From contig NZ_JANAVF010000013.1 of NCBI RefSeq assembly GCF_024213195.1, positions 176,040 to 240,039 on the forward strand: a stretch of DNA of 64,000 bases, read 5' to 3'. This document shows, piece by piece, positions 37,803 to 47,112 of this stretch. The notes beneath the pieces are model-generated. The model did no database searches, had not been told where the DNA came from, and was given only the letters and a program-made list of their open reading frames with translations. The position numbers and the translations under genes are program-made. This DNA is from Streptomyces sp. TBY4 (GTDB lineage: Bacteria; Actinomycetota; Actinomycetes; Streptomycetales; Streptomycetaceae). Every line of letters begins with the position of its first letter. Position 1 is the first letter of the stretch.

Positions 37803-40439
37803 TCAGCCCAGGCGGGGGTCGCGCGGGGGCCCGCCGGGCTGGCCGTGACCGGGCTGGCCGGGCTGCTGGGGCCAGGGCTGGCCGGGGGTGGGGTAGGGCT
37901 GCTGCCCGTACGGGGCCTGCGGCGGCTGCTGCGGCTGCTGGGACGGGCGCGGCTGAGACTGAGGCTGCTGCGGGTAGGGCTGCTGAGGCGGCTGCGGCTG
38001 GCCCCAGTGGTTCTGGGGTGCCTGCTGCTGGGCGCGGATGAAGTCCTCGGCGACCAGGGCGGAGAGGTTGAAGTAGGCCTCGCGCGTCTTGGGCCGGAGC
38101 ATGTCGAGATCGACCTCGGCGCCGGCCGCGAGGTGGTCGTCGAACGGGACCACGACGACGCCGCGGCAGCGGGTCTCGAAGTGCCGCACGATGTCCTCGA
38201 CCTTGATCATCTTGGCGGTCTCGCGGACCCCGGAGATCACGGTGAGGGAGCGCGAGACGAGATCGGCGTACCCGTTGGCGGTGAGCCAGTCGAGGGTGGT
38301 GCTGGCGCTGCTCGCGCCGTCCACGGAGGGCGTCGAGATGATGATCAGCTGATCGGCCAGGTCCAGGACCCCGCGCATCGCGGAGTAGAGGAGACCGGTG
38401 CCCGAGTCGGTGAGGATGATCGGGTACTGGCGGCCCAGCGTCTCGATGACCCGCCGGTAGTCCTCGTCGTTGAAGGCCGTCGAGACGGCCGGGTCCACGT
38501 CGTTGGCGATGATCTCCAGACCGGAGGGCGCCTGGGAGGTGAACCGGCGGATGTCCATGTACGAGTTGAGGTACGGGATCGCCTGGACCAGGTCCCGGAT
38601 CGTGGCCCCGGTCTCACGGCGCACGCGGCGGCCGAGGGTGCCGGCGTCGGGGTTCGCGTCGATGGCCAGGATCTTGTCCTGGCGCTCGGTGGCGAGCGTG
38701 GCGCCGAGGGCGGTGGTCGTCGTGGTCTTGCCGACGCCGCCCTTGAGGCTGATCACGGCGATGCGGTAGCAGGACATGACCGGCGTGCGGATCAGCTCCA
38801 GCTTGCGCCGCCGCTCCGCCTCGGCCGCCTTCCCGCCGAAGCGGAACAGGCCGCCGCCACCGGAGGCGTTGTTGCCGCTCTTCGCCTTCTGCCGGCCGCG
38901 GAGCAGGCGGTCGGAGGACAGCTCGACGGCGGCGGTGTAGCCGAGGGGGGCGCCGCCGGAGGGCTGGGGGGCGCCGTAGCGGGGGTCGTGGCCGTGGGGC
39001 CCCTGAGGGCCCTGTGGTCCCTGTGGTCCCTGCGGCCACTGGCCGCCGCGGGGATCGGCGTACTGCGGCGGCTGTTGCTGCGGCTGGGGCTGCGCGGGCG
39101 GGAATCCGTACCCGGCGTCGGGCGACTGGGGCTGCGGCTGCTGCGGCTGCTGCTGGACGGGGGGCTGGATGTCGTACCCGCCCCGGGGGTCCGCAGGCGC
39201 GGTCAACTCCGAGGGCCACTGCGGAAGTTCGCCGCCGGGCGCGGAGTCGGCCCCGCCGGATCCCTCGAACGTGTTCGCCGCGGGCGGCGCCGGAATGACG
39301 TTCCCCGCCGGGGGAGTGGGCGTACGCACGACAGCGGGCGGCGCGCCTTCGACCGGCGCGGCCGCGTACGGGTCGCTCAAGGAACCCCGATCGGCCGGGC
39401 TTCCGACGGGCAGCCCCTCACCCGGACGAGCCACCGCCGAGTCACCCCCCGTGCCTTCGGCGCCGGTCGGCGCGGACGCGTACGCCGGGGCGGAGGAGGC
39501 CGGCGGATCCAACGGCAGGGCAGCGTCCGAAGGGGACGGGTACGACGGCACCCCGGTGCCCGGCTCCGGGACGACGGCCTCCGCAGCGGCCGGGCCGGAC
39601 GGCGTGGACGGCAGTGCGGTGTCCGGGGCCGGAGCGTCGGCCGGGACAGCGGCGTCCGAGGCCGGCGGGAACGGCGTCCCGGCGGAGTCCGCCCCCGGGG
39701 TGTGGGCCGGGGTGGGGCTGTCCCAGGTCGGCGGCTGCGTGGGCAGTGCGGGGGCCGGGGTGTGGGGAGGTACGGCGTCGTCCACGGTCGGCGGGTGCGG
39801 CGGCCGGGCCGTGTCCGGGGCCGGGGTGTGGGTCGGGACGGCGGTGTCCGAGGGAGCCGGGAACGGCGTCCCGGCGGAGTCCGCCCCCGGGGTGTGGCTG
39901 TCCCAGGTCGGCGGCTGCGTCGGCAGTGCGGTGCTGGGGGCCGGGGCGTGCGAGGGGGTGCTGTCCGAGGGCGACGGGTACGGCGGCCGGGCCGCGTCCG
40001 GGGCCGGGGTGTAGGGCGGGACGGGGGCGTTCGAAGCCGTCGGGTACGACGGCAGTCCGGTGCCCGGCGTCGGCGGGTACGGCGGTGCGGCCGCCGAGTC
40101 CGCGGTCAGGGCCGTGGGAGTGTCGGGGGTGCCCGGGTACGGCACGGCTGGTGCCGGTGCCGGTGCGGGTGTGTTCGACGCCGCGCGCGGAGCCGGCGGC
40201 GCGATGCGCATCGTCGGCGGGGTTTCCAGGTGGTCCGCCGCCGGCCGGTGGGGCTCGAAGCCGCTGCCTTCGGGCAGGCCCGGGATCGCGGCGGCTGCCG
40301 GAGCCGAGCCCTGCGTGTACCAGGCCGGCGGGGTGTAGTCGATGGTGAACTCGCCCGTCAGCTCGGGCTCCGCGTCGGACTGATCGTCCGTCGGGACGTC
40401 CCACGTCCCGCCGCGCCTCTCGTTCCGATCGCCGCTCAC
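37803..40439 (-). CDS. ESX-linked MinD/ParA-like ATPase with long Pro-rich N-terminus (EspI-like)
   Basis: This 878-residue protein has about 540 N-terminal residues rich in Pro, Ala and Thr. A MinD/ParA ATPase domain follows, with the deviant Walker A KGGVGKTT (566-573) and DANPDAGT after it. The tail of about 90 residues is Gln/Pro-rich. ESX loci in actinobacteria often carry such an EspI-like protein, thought to modulate secretion through ATP binding in the cytosol. The GTG at 40439 has AGGAGG four bases upstream, while the frame stays open beyond it without support. An in-frame duplication of about 60 residues is visible in the disordered region. It is last in the minus-strand group with eccE, 1.3 kb downstream of the neighbouring gene. 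Confidence 0.85.
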   Translation of the reverse strand: MSGDRNERRGGTWDVPTDDQSDAEPELTGEFTIDYTPPAWYTQGSAPAAAAIPGLPEGSGFEPHRPAADHLETPPTMRIAPPAPRAASNTPAPAPAPAVPYPGTPDTPTALTADSAAAPPYPPTPGTGLPSYPTASNAPVPPYTPAPDAARPPYPSPSDSTPSHAPAPSTALPTQPPTWDSHTPGADSAGTPFPAPSDTAVPTHTPAPDTARPPHPPTVDDAVPPHTPAPALPTQPPTWDSPTPAHTPGADSAGTPFPPASDAAVPADAPAPDTALPSTPSGPAAAEAVVPEPGTGVPSYPSPSDAALPLDPPASSAPAYASAPTGAEGTGGDSAVARPGEGLPVGSPADRGSLSDPYAAAPVEGAPPAVVRTPTPPAGNVIPAPPAANTFEGSGGADSAPGGELPQWPSELTAPADPRGGYDIQPPVQQQPQQPQPQSPDAGYGFPPAQPQPQQQPPQYADPRGGQWPQGPQGPQGPQGPHGHDPRYGAPQPSGGAPLGYTAAVELSSDRLLRGRQKAKSGNNASGGGGLFRFGGKAAEAERRRKLELIRTPVMSCYRIAVISLKGGVGKTTTTTALGATLATERQDKILAIDANPDAGTLGRRVRRETGATIRDLVQAIPYLNSYMDIRRFTSQAPSGLEIIANDVDPAVSTAFNDEDYRRVIETLGRQYPIILTDSGTGLLYSAMRGVLDLADQLIIISTPSVDGASSASTTLDWLTANGYADLVSRSLTVISGVRETAKMIKVEDIVRHFETRCRGVVVVPFDDHLAAGAEVDLDMLRPKTREAYFNLSALVAEDFIRAQQQAPQNHWGQPQPPQQPYPQQPQSQPRPSQQPQQPPQAPYGQQPYPTPGQPWPQQPGQPGHGQPGGPPRDPRLG
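39666..39940 (-). repeat. Near-exact duplicated segments within the Pro-rich coding region
   Basis: Blocks at 39666-39704 and 39858-39896 share 39 identical bases, 192 apart. The adjoining CTGTCCCAGGTCGGCGG block recurs at 39718 and 39898, 180 apart; the spacing differs by 12 bases (four codons). The protein motif LPTQPPTWDS...GADSAGTPF is therefore present twice. Confidence 0.8.
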
Positions 40440-40809
40440 TGGTCCTCCTGATCTGTCGAACACTGGTCCGGCGTCCCACCGCGCCACGCCGGCGCCCAGC
40501 CTAATCGTGCCCCGCAGCCGGTATCCGCCCCCGTCCGCCCGTACCCGGGGTCGGGCCCGGGGCGCGGGCCGCCTCCATCCTGCCCATACGGCCGTGCCCC
40601 GGCCAATTCCCCTTCCCCGACCTGCCGGGTCACCCCGTCCCCGCACCGCGCGTGCGTACCCGGTCCCGACCTGCCCGTTCCCGCCCTGCGGGCCCCGAAT
40701 CTGCGCGCGCCTCCCGGGTCGGACCCGTCCCGGCGCTGCCCGTTCGAGTCGGTTCGGCTCGGCTCGGCCTGCCGGTGCTTGGGCCCGGGCCTCGGAGCCG
40801 TCGCTCGTC
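40440..40809. other. Intergenic region upstream of the MinD-like gene, no gene seen
   Basis: This stretch is very GC-rich with short palindromes and a GGTTCGGCTCGGCTCGG run near 40750. Open frames cross it in several phases but lack ribosome-binding sites and recognisable products. No clear promoter was found. Confidence 0.5.
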
Positions 40810-41450
40810 CGGTGCGGGTGGGTTGGCCCTGCGGGGCGAGGTCCCCTACCCGCCCTTCGCCCGTTCCCCGGTGCTCCGCCCCGGACCCCCGCTCCTCAAA
40901 CGCCGGAGGGGCTGAGGGTGCCGGAGGGGCCGGGACGGCCCTGTGGGCCGTCCCGGCCCGCGAGGGCGCGCTGCGCGCACTGACAGGCCGACGCCGGCCA
41001 CATCCAGCCGCGCCGGCGCTTGAGGCGCGGTGTCCGGGGCGGAGCCCCAGAAGGCGCCCCGGCGCAGCCCGGCACCCCTTCCCAGCCGGTCCGGCGTTCG
41101 AAGGCCGGGGTCCGGGCGCAGCCCCGGGGTGCCACCCAGTCCGTCCGGTGTTTGAGGCGCGGGGTTCTGGGCGTAGCCCGGGGAGACATCCAGTCCGGCC
41201 GGTGTTTGAGGGCCGGGGTCTGGGCGTAGCCCGGGGAGCCACCCAGTCCGGCCGGTGTTTGAGGGCCGGGGTCCGGGCAGCGCCCGGGGAGCTACCCAGC
41301 TCCACCGGAGTTCGAGGACCGGGGTCCGGGCGTAGCTGGGGGAGACACCCAGCCCCGCCGGTGTTTGAGGCGCGGGTCCGGGCGGCGCCCGGGGAACGGT
41401 GGAAGGGCGGGTCGGGGGCCTTGCCCCGCAGGGCCAACCCACCCGCACCA
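40810..41450. repeat. Inverted-repeat element, copy 3, with internal array of 53-54 bp units
   Basis: The left arm (40810-40915) and right arm (41349-41450) are inverted copies of about 100 bp, beginning GGTGCGGGTGGGTTGG and ending in its complement. They match the arms of copies 1 and 2. Between them, units starting CCAG at 41004, 41082, 41136, 41190, 41243, 41296 and 41349 repeat a pattern like CCGGCCGGTGTTTGAG...CCGGGGTCCGGGCG...GCCCGGGGAG. From 41082 the period is 53-54 bases. Each unit is itself partly palindromic. The flank 41451-41724 has no gene. Confidence 0.88.
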
Positions 41451-41724
41451 GGCGACCGGCGCAAGCCGTCGGTGGGGGCGGCCCGTCCGAGCACGCCCAG
41501 CCGGCCCCGGCACACCACTCCACCGGACGGTTCCCGCAGAGCGGCACAACGCTTGCCTACTGTTCCCGGCCTGCCGGTCCCCGAACTCCGCCCCGAGCGC
41601 CCCGCACATGCAGTCCCGCCACCCGGAACCCCCGAACCGGTACCTCCGGAGTGTCCACTCCGCGACCCGGTGTCCCCCGTGAGGCTGAACCTCGCGCCCC
41701 CGCCCCCGCCGGTCCCCGCCCCAT

Positions 41725-42477
41725 TCAGTCGATGCGCCGCGCCGCCCCCAGCAGCCCCGTCTCCCCGTCCGTCGGCTGTGTCATCACGAACTGCCGGTCC
41801 CGGTCGGTGCACCACAGCGTGACCCCGTCGCCCAGCGTCGGCAGGGACTCCACCGCCGCCGCGGGCAGCCGCATCAGGCTGCCGAGTTGCTCTGCCTCGT
41901 CCGGGGAGACCCGCTGGATGCCGACCAGGGAGGCGTTGCGCACCAGGCGGGGGGCGGCCGGGCTCAGGTACGGGAGCAGGGTCAGGACGGACTGCCAGGG
42001 TCCCGCCGCCACCCGGCCCCGCGGCGGGCGCATGCCGCAGTCGCGGATGACCAGGACCGGGCTGCCCGCCGACGCGCCCTGCGGCGGCACCCGGCCCACG
42101 TCGTGCAGGGTCACGCACTGCTGGCCCCCGCCCGCGGCCTGCGCCAGCCCGGACCACACCGGGCCGCGTCCGGTCTCCACCGTGACCCGCGCGCCCGTGG
42201 CGGCCGCCCGCAGGGCGAGGACCTGCGCCGTCCACAGGCCGCCGATCAGCGTGATCTCGTACGGTGTCGGCCGGTTGACGCCGAGGACCGCCGGGCGGCC
42301 CCCCGAGTCCACGCCGATGACGACCCCGTCGTCCCCGACCGGCAGCGCGAGCGCATCGAGCTCCGACGCCTGGACCACGTGCCGCTCCCGGCGCGGGCCG
42401 ACGAGACCGAACCCGCCCCGCACCGAGCGAGCGCCGGGCTCCGAACCAGTCCCCGTACGCGCCCGAGAGCCCCTCAT
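41725..42477 (-). CDS. ESX-associated protein of unknown function
   Basis: I do not recognise a named family for this 250-residue protein. It has an Arg/Gly-rich N-terminus (1-30), a compact alpha/beta body beginning VVIGVDSGGRPAVLGVN, and TLWCTDRDRQFVMTQPTDGET near the end. No membrane segment is evident. Its ATG overlaps the eccE stop (ATGA), so it is translationally coupled to a core component of the secretion machine and probably acts with it. Similarly placed small proteins occur in other Streptomyces ESX loci. Confidence 0.75.
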   Translation of the reverse strand: MRGSRARTGTGSEPGARSVRGGFGLVGPRRERHVVQASELDALALPVGDDGVVIGVDSGGRPAVLGVNRPTPYEITLIGGLWTAQVLALRAAATGARVTVETGRGPVWSGLAQAAGGGQQCVTLHDVGRVPPQGASAGSPVLVIRDCGMRPPRGRVAAGPWQSVLTLLPYLSPAAPRLVRNASLVGIQRVSPDEAEQLGSLMRLPAAAVESLPTLGDGVTLWCTDRDRQFVMTQPTDGETGLLGAARRID

Positions 42478-43772
42478 CGTGCCCCTCCCAGCGGCAGCGA
42501 CGCCAGCAGTCCCGGCACCTGCTCCCGGTCCAGCCGCACCAGCCCGGCCTTGACGCCCCGGGCCGTCTGTTCCAGTCCGCGCCGTGCCGCGACCAGTTCC
42601 TCGTCGCTGCGCCCGGTGACCCGTACGTGCCCGGTCAGCGTGACCTCGTGCCGCGCGGCCGGGGTCATCGTCAGGCTGAAGTTCGTCGCCAGCGCCGGCA
42701 GCGAGGTCAGCAGGGCGACGAACTGCGGGAGTCCGGCCCCGCTCCCGCCCAGCTGGGGCCAGCGGCTGATCCAGTACGTGGTGTGCCGCCGGTCGTCGCA
42801 GCGCCAGGTCCGCGGGGTCTCCTCGGTCCGCCGGCCGGTGGCCGCCGACCGCCCGGCCTGGGTGATCGCCATCGGGTTCGCGCACGAGGAGGTGGCCAGC
42901 GCGCCCGTCAGTTCCTGTTCCGTGAGCACCGTCGCGCGGAACCCGGCCCCCGCGAGCCTGCTCGCCAGCTGGTCCGCGACCCGCACCAGACACCGCTGCG
43001 CGCCCGGCAGTCCGCCGCCGCGCGCGGTGACCGCGTCGGGGCACAGCTCGGGGTCCAGCTTGAGCGCGATCCACGTGAGGCGCACCGCCGGGCTTCCGGT
43101 CTGGGCCTGCAGCGGGGCGTAGTTGCGCGTGGCCATCGATTGGGCCGGCAGGTGCGGGGCGGGCGCCGGCTGGGTGTGCTGGACGAGCTGCGCCGACTCC
43201 AGCCGGATGCCGTCCACTTCGAGGACGTCCCGTACGAGGGCCAGCGGCAGCGGCCGCGCCGTCCGGTCGGGGCGCAGCGCGGTGGCGTCCATGTCGACCT
43301 GGACCACCGCGGTGAGGAAGGTGCCGTCGCCGACCATCCCGACGGGCCGCCGGTCACGGCCCCGCTCCCGCTCGCGGTCCCGCTCGCTGAACGTGAGCGT
43401 CCGCAAAGCCGGTTCGGCCTCGACGAGCGGCGCCAGCCCGGGCTCCGTGCCGGCCGGTACCGCGGTGGCGGCGGCCCGGCGGCGGCGTGCGCGCAGCGCC
43501 AGCGCTCCGCCGATCCACTCGGGCAGCGAGCGCCGGTGCCTGCGTACGACCGCGAGCAGGACGAGGGCCAGGGCGAGCACACCGGCCGGCGCCAGTAGCA
43601 GGGGCTCCACGACCCAGGCCGTCAGCAGCGCGGCCGCGGCGACCTGGAGGAGTACGAGCTGTTGCAATCGGAACGGGCCGAACCGCCCCGGGCCGGACTT
43701 CGGATGCGGCGTCACTCCGGCGCGCGCGGGTGCGGGCGCCCCGGTCCGCGGCCTCACGGCAGTGGCCATCAC
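42474..43772 (-). CDS. eccE: Type VII secretion protein EccE
   Basis: This 432-residue membrane protein has two adjacent N-terminal transmembrane helices (about 35-80) followed by a large domain with the EccE-type pattern (RPVGMVGDGTFLTAVVQVD, RTWRCDDRRHTTYWISRWP). EccE is a peripheral part of the ESX membrane complex with EccB, EccC and EccD. GTG at 43772 has GAGG seven bases upstream; an ATG follows one codon later. It overlaps the next gene by four bases. It is transcribed divergently from eccB across a 267-base gap. Confidence 0.88.
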   Translation of the reverse strand: MMATAVRPRTGAPAPARAGVTPHPKSGPGRFGPFRLQQLVLLQVAAAALLTAWVVEPLLLAPAGVLALALVLLAVVRRHRRSLPEWIGGALALRARRRRAAATAVPAGTEPGLAPLVEAEPALRTLTFSERDRERERGRDRRPVGMVGDGTFLTAVVQVDMDATALRPDRTARPLPLALVRDVLEVDGIRLESAQLVQHTQPAPAPHLPAQSMATRNYAPLQAQTGSPAVRLTWIALKLDPELCPDAVTARGGGLPGAQRCLVRVADQLASRLAGAGFRATVLTEQELTGALATSSCANPMAITQAGRSAATGRRTEETPRTWRCDDRRHTTYWISRWPQLGGSGAGLPQFVALLTSLPALATNFSLTMTPAARHEVTLTGHVRVTGRSDEELVAARRGLEQTARGVKAGLVRLDREQVPGLLASLPLGGAR

Positions 43773-43923
43773 TCGCGCACCTCATCTTTCCGGGGTTCGT
43801 ACCCCTGAGCCCCGGTGAGCCCCGGCGGCACGCGCGTCAGCCGGCCGCACGCCCACGGAATCTCCCCAACCCGCCCCAACACCCCTGTTTCCCCCGGCCC
43901 GGAAGGCGTGGAGCGGCTGCCTC

Positions 43924-43955
43924 ACCCTACCCGGCACCCACCCGCCCTCCGTCAA
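43924..43955 (-). promoter_or_regulatory. Candidate promoter of the eccE operon
   Basis: On the minus strand, TTGACG (43955-43950) is followed after 20 bases by TAGGGT (43929-43924), about 150 bases before eccE. The spacer is longer than the usual 17-19. A similar arrangement precedes eccD. Confidence 0.35.
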
Positions 43956-44039
43956 GAGGCATAGTAGGTGGCCGGTCGGACAACAGAGGCCCGGCGACCG
44001 TACCCATCGCCCGGGCCGTGCGGGGAGAATCAGGCGGCC

Positions 44040-45647
44040 ATGGCCTCACGACGTGACGAGCTCAACGCGTACACCTTTGCGAAGCGACGCACGGTGGCCG
44101 CGTTCCTTCAGCCTTCGGCGAGCGGATCGGAGGAGGGCGCTCCGCGACCGCTGCGCGCCGTCCTGCCCGGTGTGATCACCGCGGCGCTCGTCCTCGCGGC
44201 CTTCGGGGCCTGGGGCATGTTCAAGCCGACGGCGCCCAAGGGCTGGGACACCCCCGGCGACCACGTCATCGTCGGCAAGGATTCGACGACCCGTTACGTG
44301 GTCCTGACCACCAAGGTGGACGGCAAGGACCAGACCCGGCTGCACCCGGTGCTCAACCTCGCCTCCGCCCGGCTGCTGCTCGACCCGAACAAGGCCAAGG
44401 TCGTCCAGGTCGAGGACAAGGTGCTGGACGCGGGCAAGCTCCCGCGCGGCCCCATCATCGGCATCCCGTACGCCCCCGACCGGCTGCCGGCCCCGGCGGA
44501 GGCGGGCAAGGCCAAGCGCTGGGCCGTCTGCCAGCGGCCCGGCGGCAACGGCAAGGGCGTGCAGACGGCCGCCTTCGTCCTGGCCGACCGCGAGGCGAAG
44601 CTGATGGACGACGGGCGCCGGCTCTCCGAGGAGCAGGCCCTCTACGTCCAGAGCACCGGCCAGGGCAGGGCCCGCTACCTCGTCGACGCGGCGGGCATGA
44701 AGTACAAGTTCCCCGAAGGCACCGCGGACGCGCGCACGATGACCAACGCCCTCGTCGGCGGCAGCGCCGTCCCGCAGCAGGTCACCGAGGAGTGGCTGGC
44801 CACCCTCGGCTCCGGCGACGACCTCGCCTTCCCCGAACTGCCGGGCGCCAAGGCCGGGACGGCCGCCGGGGTCAAGGGGCTGGCCAGCAAGGACGACAAG
44901 GTCGGCATGGTCCTGAAGGCCGTGACCGGTTCGGGCGCGCAGCACTACCTGGTGCTGCCCGGCAAGGTCGTCCCCGTCTCCGACTTCACCGCCTGGCTGA
45001 TGATCTCCTCGCCCGCGACCGACCGGCTCGACATGCACGGCAAGGCCCACGAGGTGGACCTCCAGTCCATCAACCCGGACCGCACGCCCTTCCGGGGCGA
45101 CGCGAAATGGCCGCAGAAGAAGACCGAGCGGATCAACGAGGTCCGCGCGTCCGGCGCCCCGGCCGCCGGATCCACCGGCGCGGACGGCGTCCGCGACACC
45201 GTCTGCAGCGTGCTCCGCTCGGTCGACGCCCAGGGCGGACAGACGCTGAGCACCTGGGCCGGCACCGGATTCCCCGTCGACATCACCGCCAGCGGCACGA
45301 GCGCCTACGTCACCCCGGGCACCGGCCTGCTCTACACCCAGGCGCAGGGCCGCCAGACCACCGCGGGCGGCGCGCTCTTCCTGGTCACCGACACCGGACT
45401 GCGGTACGCCGTCCAGGCCAACGGCGACAGCGACGCGGACCAGCCCTCACCCGGACCGGGGGCGAGCCCGGGCCCCGGCCAGGGCGGGCCCGCCGGCACC
45501 GACGGCCGCCCCGTGCCGAGCCAGGCCCAGGCCCGGCTCGGATACGCGAACGTGGTCCCGGTGACGGTGCCCATCGCGTGGTCGGAGTTCCTCTCCAAGG
45601 GGCCCCGCCTCGACAGCAACTCCGCCCGTCAGCCCCAGGGCTCGTGA
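44040..45647 (+). CDS. eccB: Type VII secretion protein EccB
   Basis: This 535-residue protein starts with MASRRDELNAYTFAKRR, the conserved EccB N-terminus. It has one transmembrane helix (about 43-64) and a large extracytoplasmic domain of the EccB repeat fold. A Pro/Gly-rich stretch lies near residue 480. EccB sits on the outer face of the membrane and stabilises the ESX pore complex. ATG at 44040 has GGGGAG upstream; the frame is open earlier without support. The stop codon overlaps the start of mycP. Confidence 0.95.
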   Translation: MASRRDELNAYTFAKRRTVAAFLQPSASGSEEGAPRPLRAVLPGVITAALVLAAFGAWGMFKPTAPKGWDTPGDHVIVGKDSTTRYVVLTTKVDGKDQTRLHPVLNLASARLLLDPNKAKVVQVEDKVLDAGKLPRGPIIGIPYAPDRLPAPAEAGKAKRWAVCQRPGGNGKGVQTAAFVLADREAKLMDDGRRLSEEQALYVQSTGQGRARYLVDAAGMKYKFPEGTADARTMTNALVGGSAVPQQVTEEWLATLGSGDDLAFPELPGAKAGTAAGVKGLASKDDKVGMVLKAVTGSGAQHYLVLPGKVVPVSDFTAWLMISSPATDRLDMHGKAHEVDLQSINPDRTPFRGDAKWPQKKTERINEVRASGAPAAGSTGADGVRDTVCSVLRSVDAQGGQTLSTWAGTGFPVDITASGTSAYVTPGTGLLYTQAQGRQTTAGGALFLVTDTGLRYAVQANGDSDADQPSPGPGASPGPGQGGPAGTDGRPVPSQAQARLGYANVVPVTVPIAWSEFLSKGPRLDSNSARQPQGS

Positions 45648-46897
45648 TGCGGAGCACAGCGAAGCCCGCCCTCGCCGCGCTGCTGGCGGCGGCCGCCCTC
45701 ACCCTGGGGGCCGCGCCGCAGCCCTCGTACGGGAGCGCCCGCGAGACCCCGTACCCCCTGCGCCTCGCGGGCGCCGGCGAGTGCACCTTCCCGATGAAGA
45801 AGCAGATAGAGGACCGGCCCTGGGCGCTCCAGCGCCTGCTGCTCGACGAGCTGTGGGCGGACACCAAGGGCCGCTCCAAGGACGGGAACAGCGTCCGGGT
45901 GGCCGTCATCGACACCGGCGTGGACCGGGTCAACCCGCAGCTCGCGGACGCCCTCGACATCGGGGCGGGCCGGGACTTCCTCGACGCCAAGGGCGACGGC
46001 ACCGGGGACACCGTCGGGCACGGCACCAAGGTCGCCGGGCTGATCGCGGCCCGCCCGAAGGCGGGTACCGGCTTCGTCGGGCTCGCCCCCGAGGCCACGA
46101 TCATCCCGATCCGGCAGAACGACGGACAGGGCAACGGCAACGCCGAGACCCTGAGCGAGGCCATCACCCACGCGGTGTCCAAGGGCGCCCAGGTCATCAA
46201 CATCTCGCAGGACACCGAGGTGGCGATGACCCAGGACTCCAAGCTCGGCCAGGCCGTCAAGAAGGCGGTGGAGGCCAATGTGGTCGTCGTCGCCTCGGCG
46301 GGCAACGACGGCCTGAGCGGGAAGAAGCGCCCCACCTACCCGGCGGCCTTCCCCGGGGTCCTGGCCGTGGGCTCCTCGGACCGCAACAACGAGCGCGCCG
46401 CCTTCTCCCAGCCCGGCTCCTTCATCGGGATCGCGGCCCCCGGGGTGGACATGGTCTCCACCGTGCCCGGCTTCGGCCAGTGCGTGGACAACGGCACCAG
46501 CTTCTCCGCCCCCTACGTCGCCGGGGTCGCCGCCCTGCTGCGCGCCAAGCACCCGCAGTGGACCGCGCAGGAAGTGGTCTGGCAGCTCCAGAACACCGCC
46601 GAGCGCTCCGTCAACGGCCACGACGACTACGTCGGCTGGGGCGTGGTGGACCCGGTCCGCGCACTCACCCAGTCCGCCGAGGGGGCGGAACCCCCCAAGG
46701 CCCCCGTACCGGACCCGGGGCCGCCCCGCGCGGCGGCACCGGAACCGGCCGTGATGCGGACGGGCGAATCGCCCCGCGAACGCGACGAGCGGCTCGGCAC
46801 CTACGCGCTGGGGATCGGCGGCGTGCTCATCGCCGTGATCGCCGGGACCGCGACGGTGGTGCGGGACGCCCGGAGGAGAAGGCGCCGTTTGCAGTGA
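45647..46897 (+). CDS. mycP: Mycosin: subtilisin-like serine protease of the ESX system
   Basis: This 416-residue protease has an N-terminal signal peptide (ending about residue 30), a subtilase domain and a C-terminal transmembrane anchor (about 380-400) followed by a short Arg-rich cytosolic tail. The catalytic triad is complete: Asp 89 in VAVIDTGVD, His 125 in GHGTKVAG and Ser 285 in NGTSFSAPYVAG. Mycosins are essential partners of the ESX membrane complex and process some substrates. ATG at 45647 shares bases with the eccB stop, so the two are coupled; a GTG one codon earlier is an alternative. Confidence 0.96.
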   Translation: MRSTAKPALAALLAAAALTLGAAPQPSYGSARETPYPLRLAGAGECTFPMKKQIEDRPWALQRLLLDELWADTKGRSKDGNSVRVAVIDTGVDRVNPQLADALDIGAGRDFLDAKGDGTGDTVGHGTKVAGLIAARPKAGTGFVGLAPEATIIPIRQNDGQGNGNAETLSEAITHAVSKGAQVINISQDTEVAMTQDSKLGQAVKKAVEANVVVVASAGNDGLSGKKRPTYPAAFPGVLAVGSSDRNNERAAFSQPGSFIGIAAPGVDMVSTVPGFGQCVDNGTSFSAPYVAGVAALLRAKHPQWTAQEVVWQLQNTAERSVNGHDDYVGWGVVDPVRALTQSAEGAEPPKAPVPDPGPPRAAAPEPAVMRTGESPRERDERLGTYALGIGGVLIAVIAGTATVVRDARRRRRRLQ

Positions 46898-46934
46898 ACG
46901 GTCACGGTTCATCAACAGATCCCAAAGGGCTGTG

Positions 46935-46990
46935 TTGGGTAAGGCCGATCAACTGACTACAGTGATCGGAGGCTTCACGACTGTGATCGG
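46935..46990 (+). promoter_or_regulatory. Promoter with repeated TGATCGG half-sites ahead of the WXG100 genes
   Basis: TTGGGT (46935-46940), a 17-base spacer and TACAGT (46958-46963) form a good vegetative-type promoter. CCGATCA lies in the spacer (46945-46951). TGATCGG overlaps the end of the -10 (46963-46969) and recurs at 46984-46990. The inverted pair flanks the -10 with 11 bases between. The predicted leader is about 140 bases. Confidence 0.5.
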
Positions 46991-47112
46991 GGATGGTGCG
47001 TGGAGCGGAGGGGGAACCGGGGGCGTGTGGCTGAAAACCGCCCTCTCGAAGTACCGCTCCGCCACGCGATCCGCCGGTTCTGTCTGGCGAATTGAAAGAT
47101 GAGGAGCTTCGG

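Noticed and set aside
41004..41450. CRISPR array
   Set aside because: Units are contiguous and degenerate throughout, with no unique spacers and no cas genes nearby.
40436..42235. 599-codon minus-strand open frame across the repeat element
   Set aside because: It translates the 53-54 bp array, whose period is not a stable multiple of three, and runs antisense in phase through a real gene. There is no start signal.
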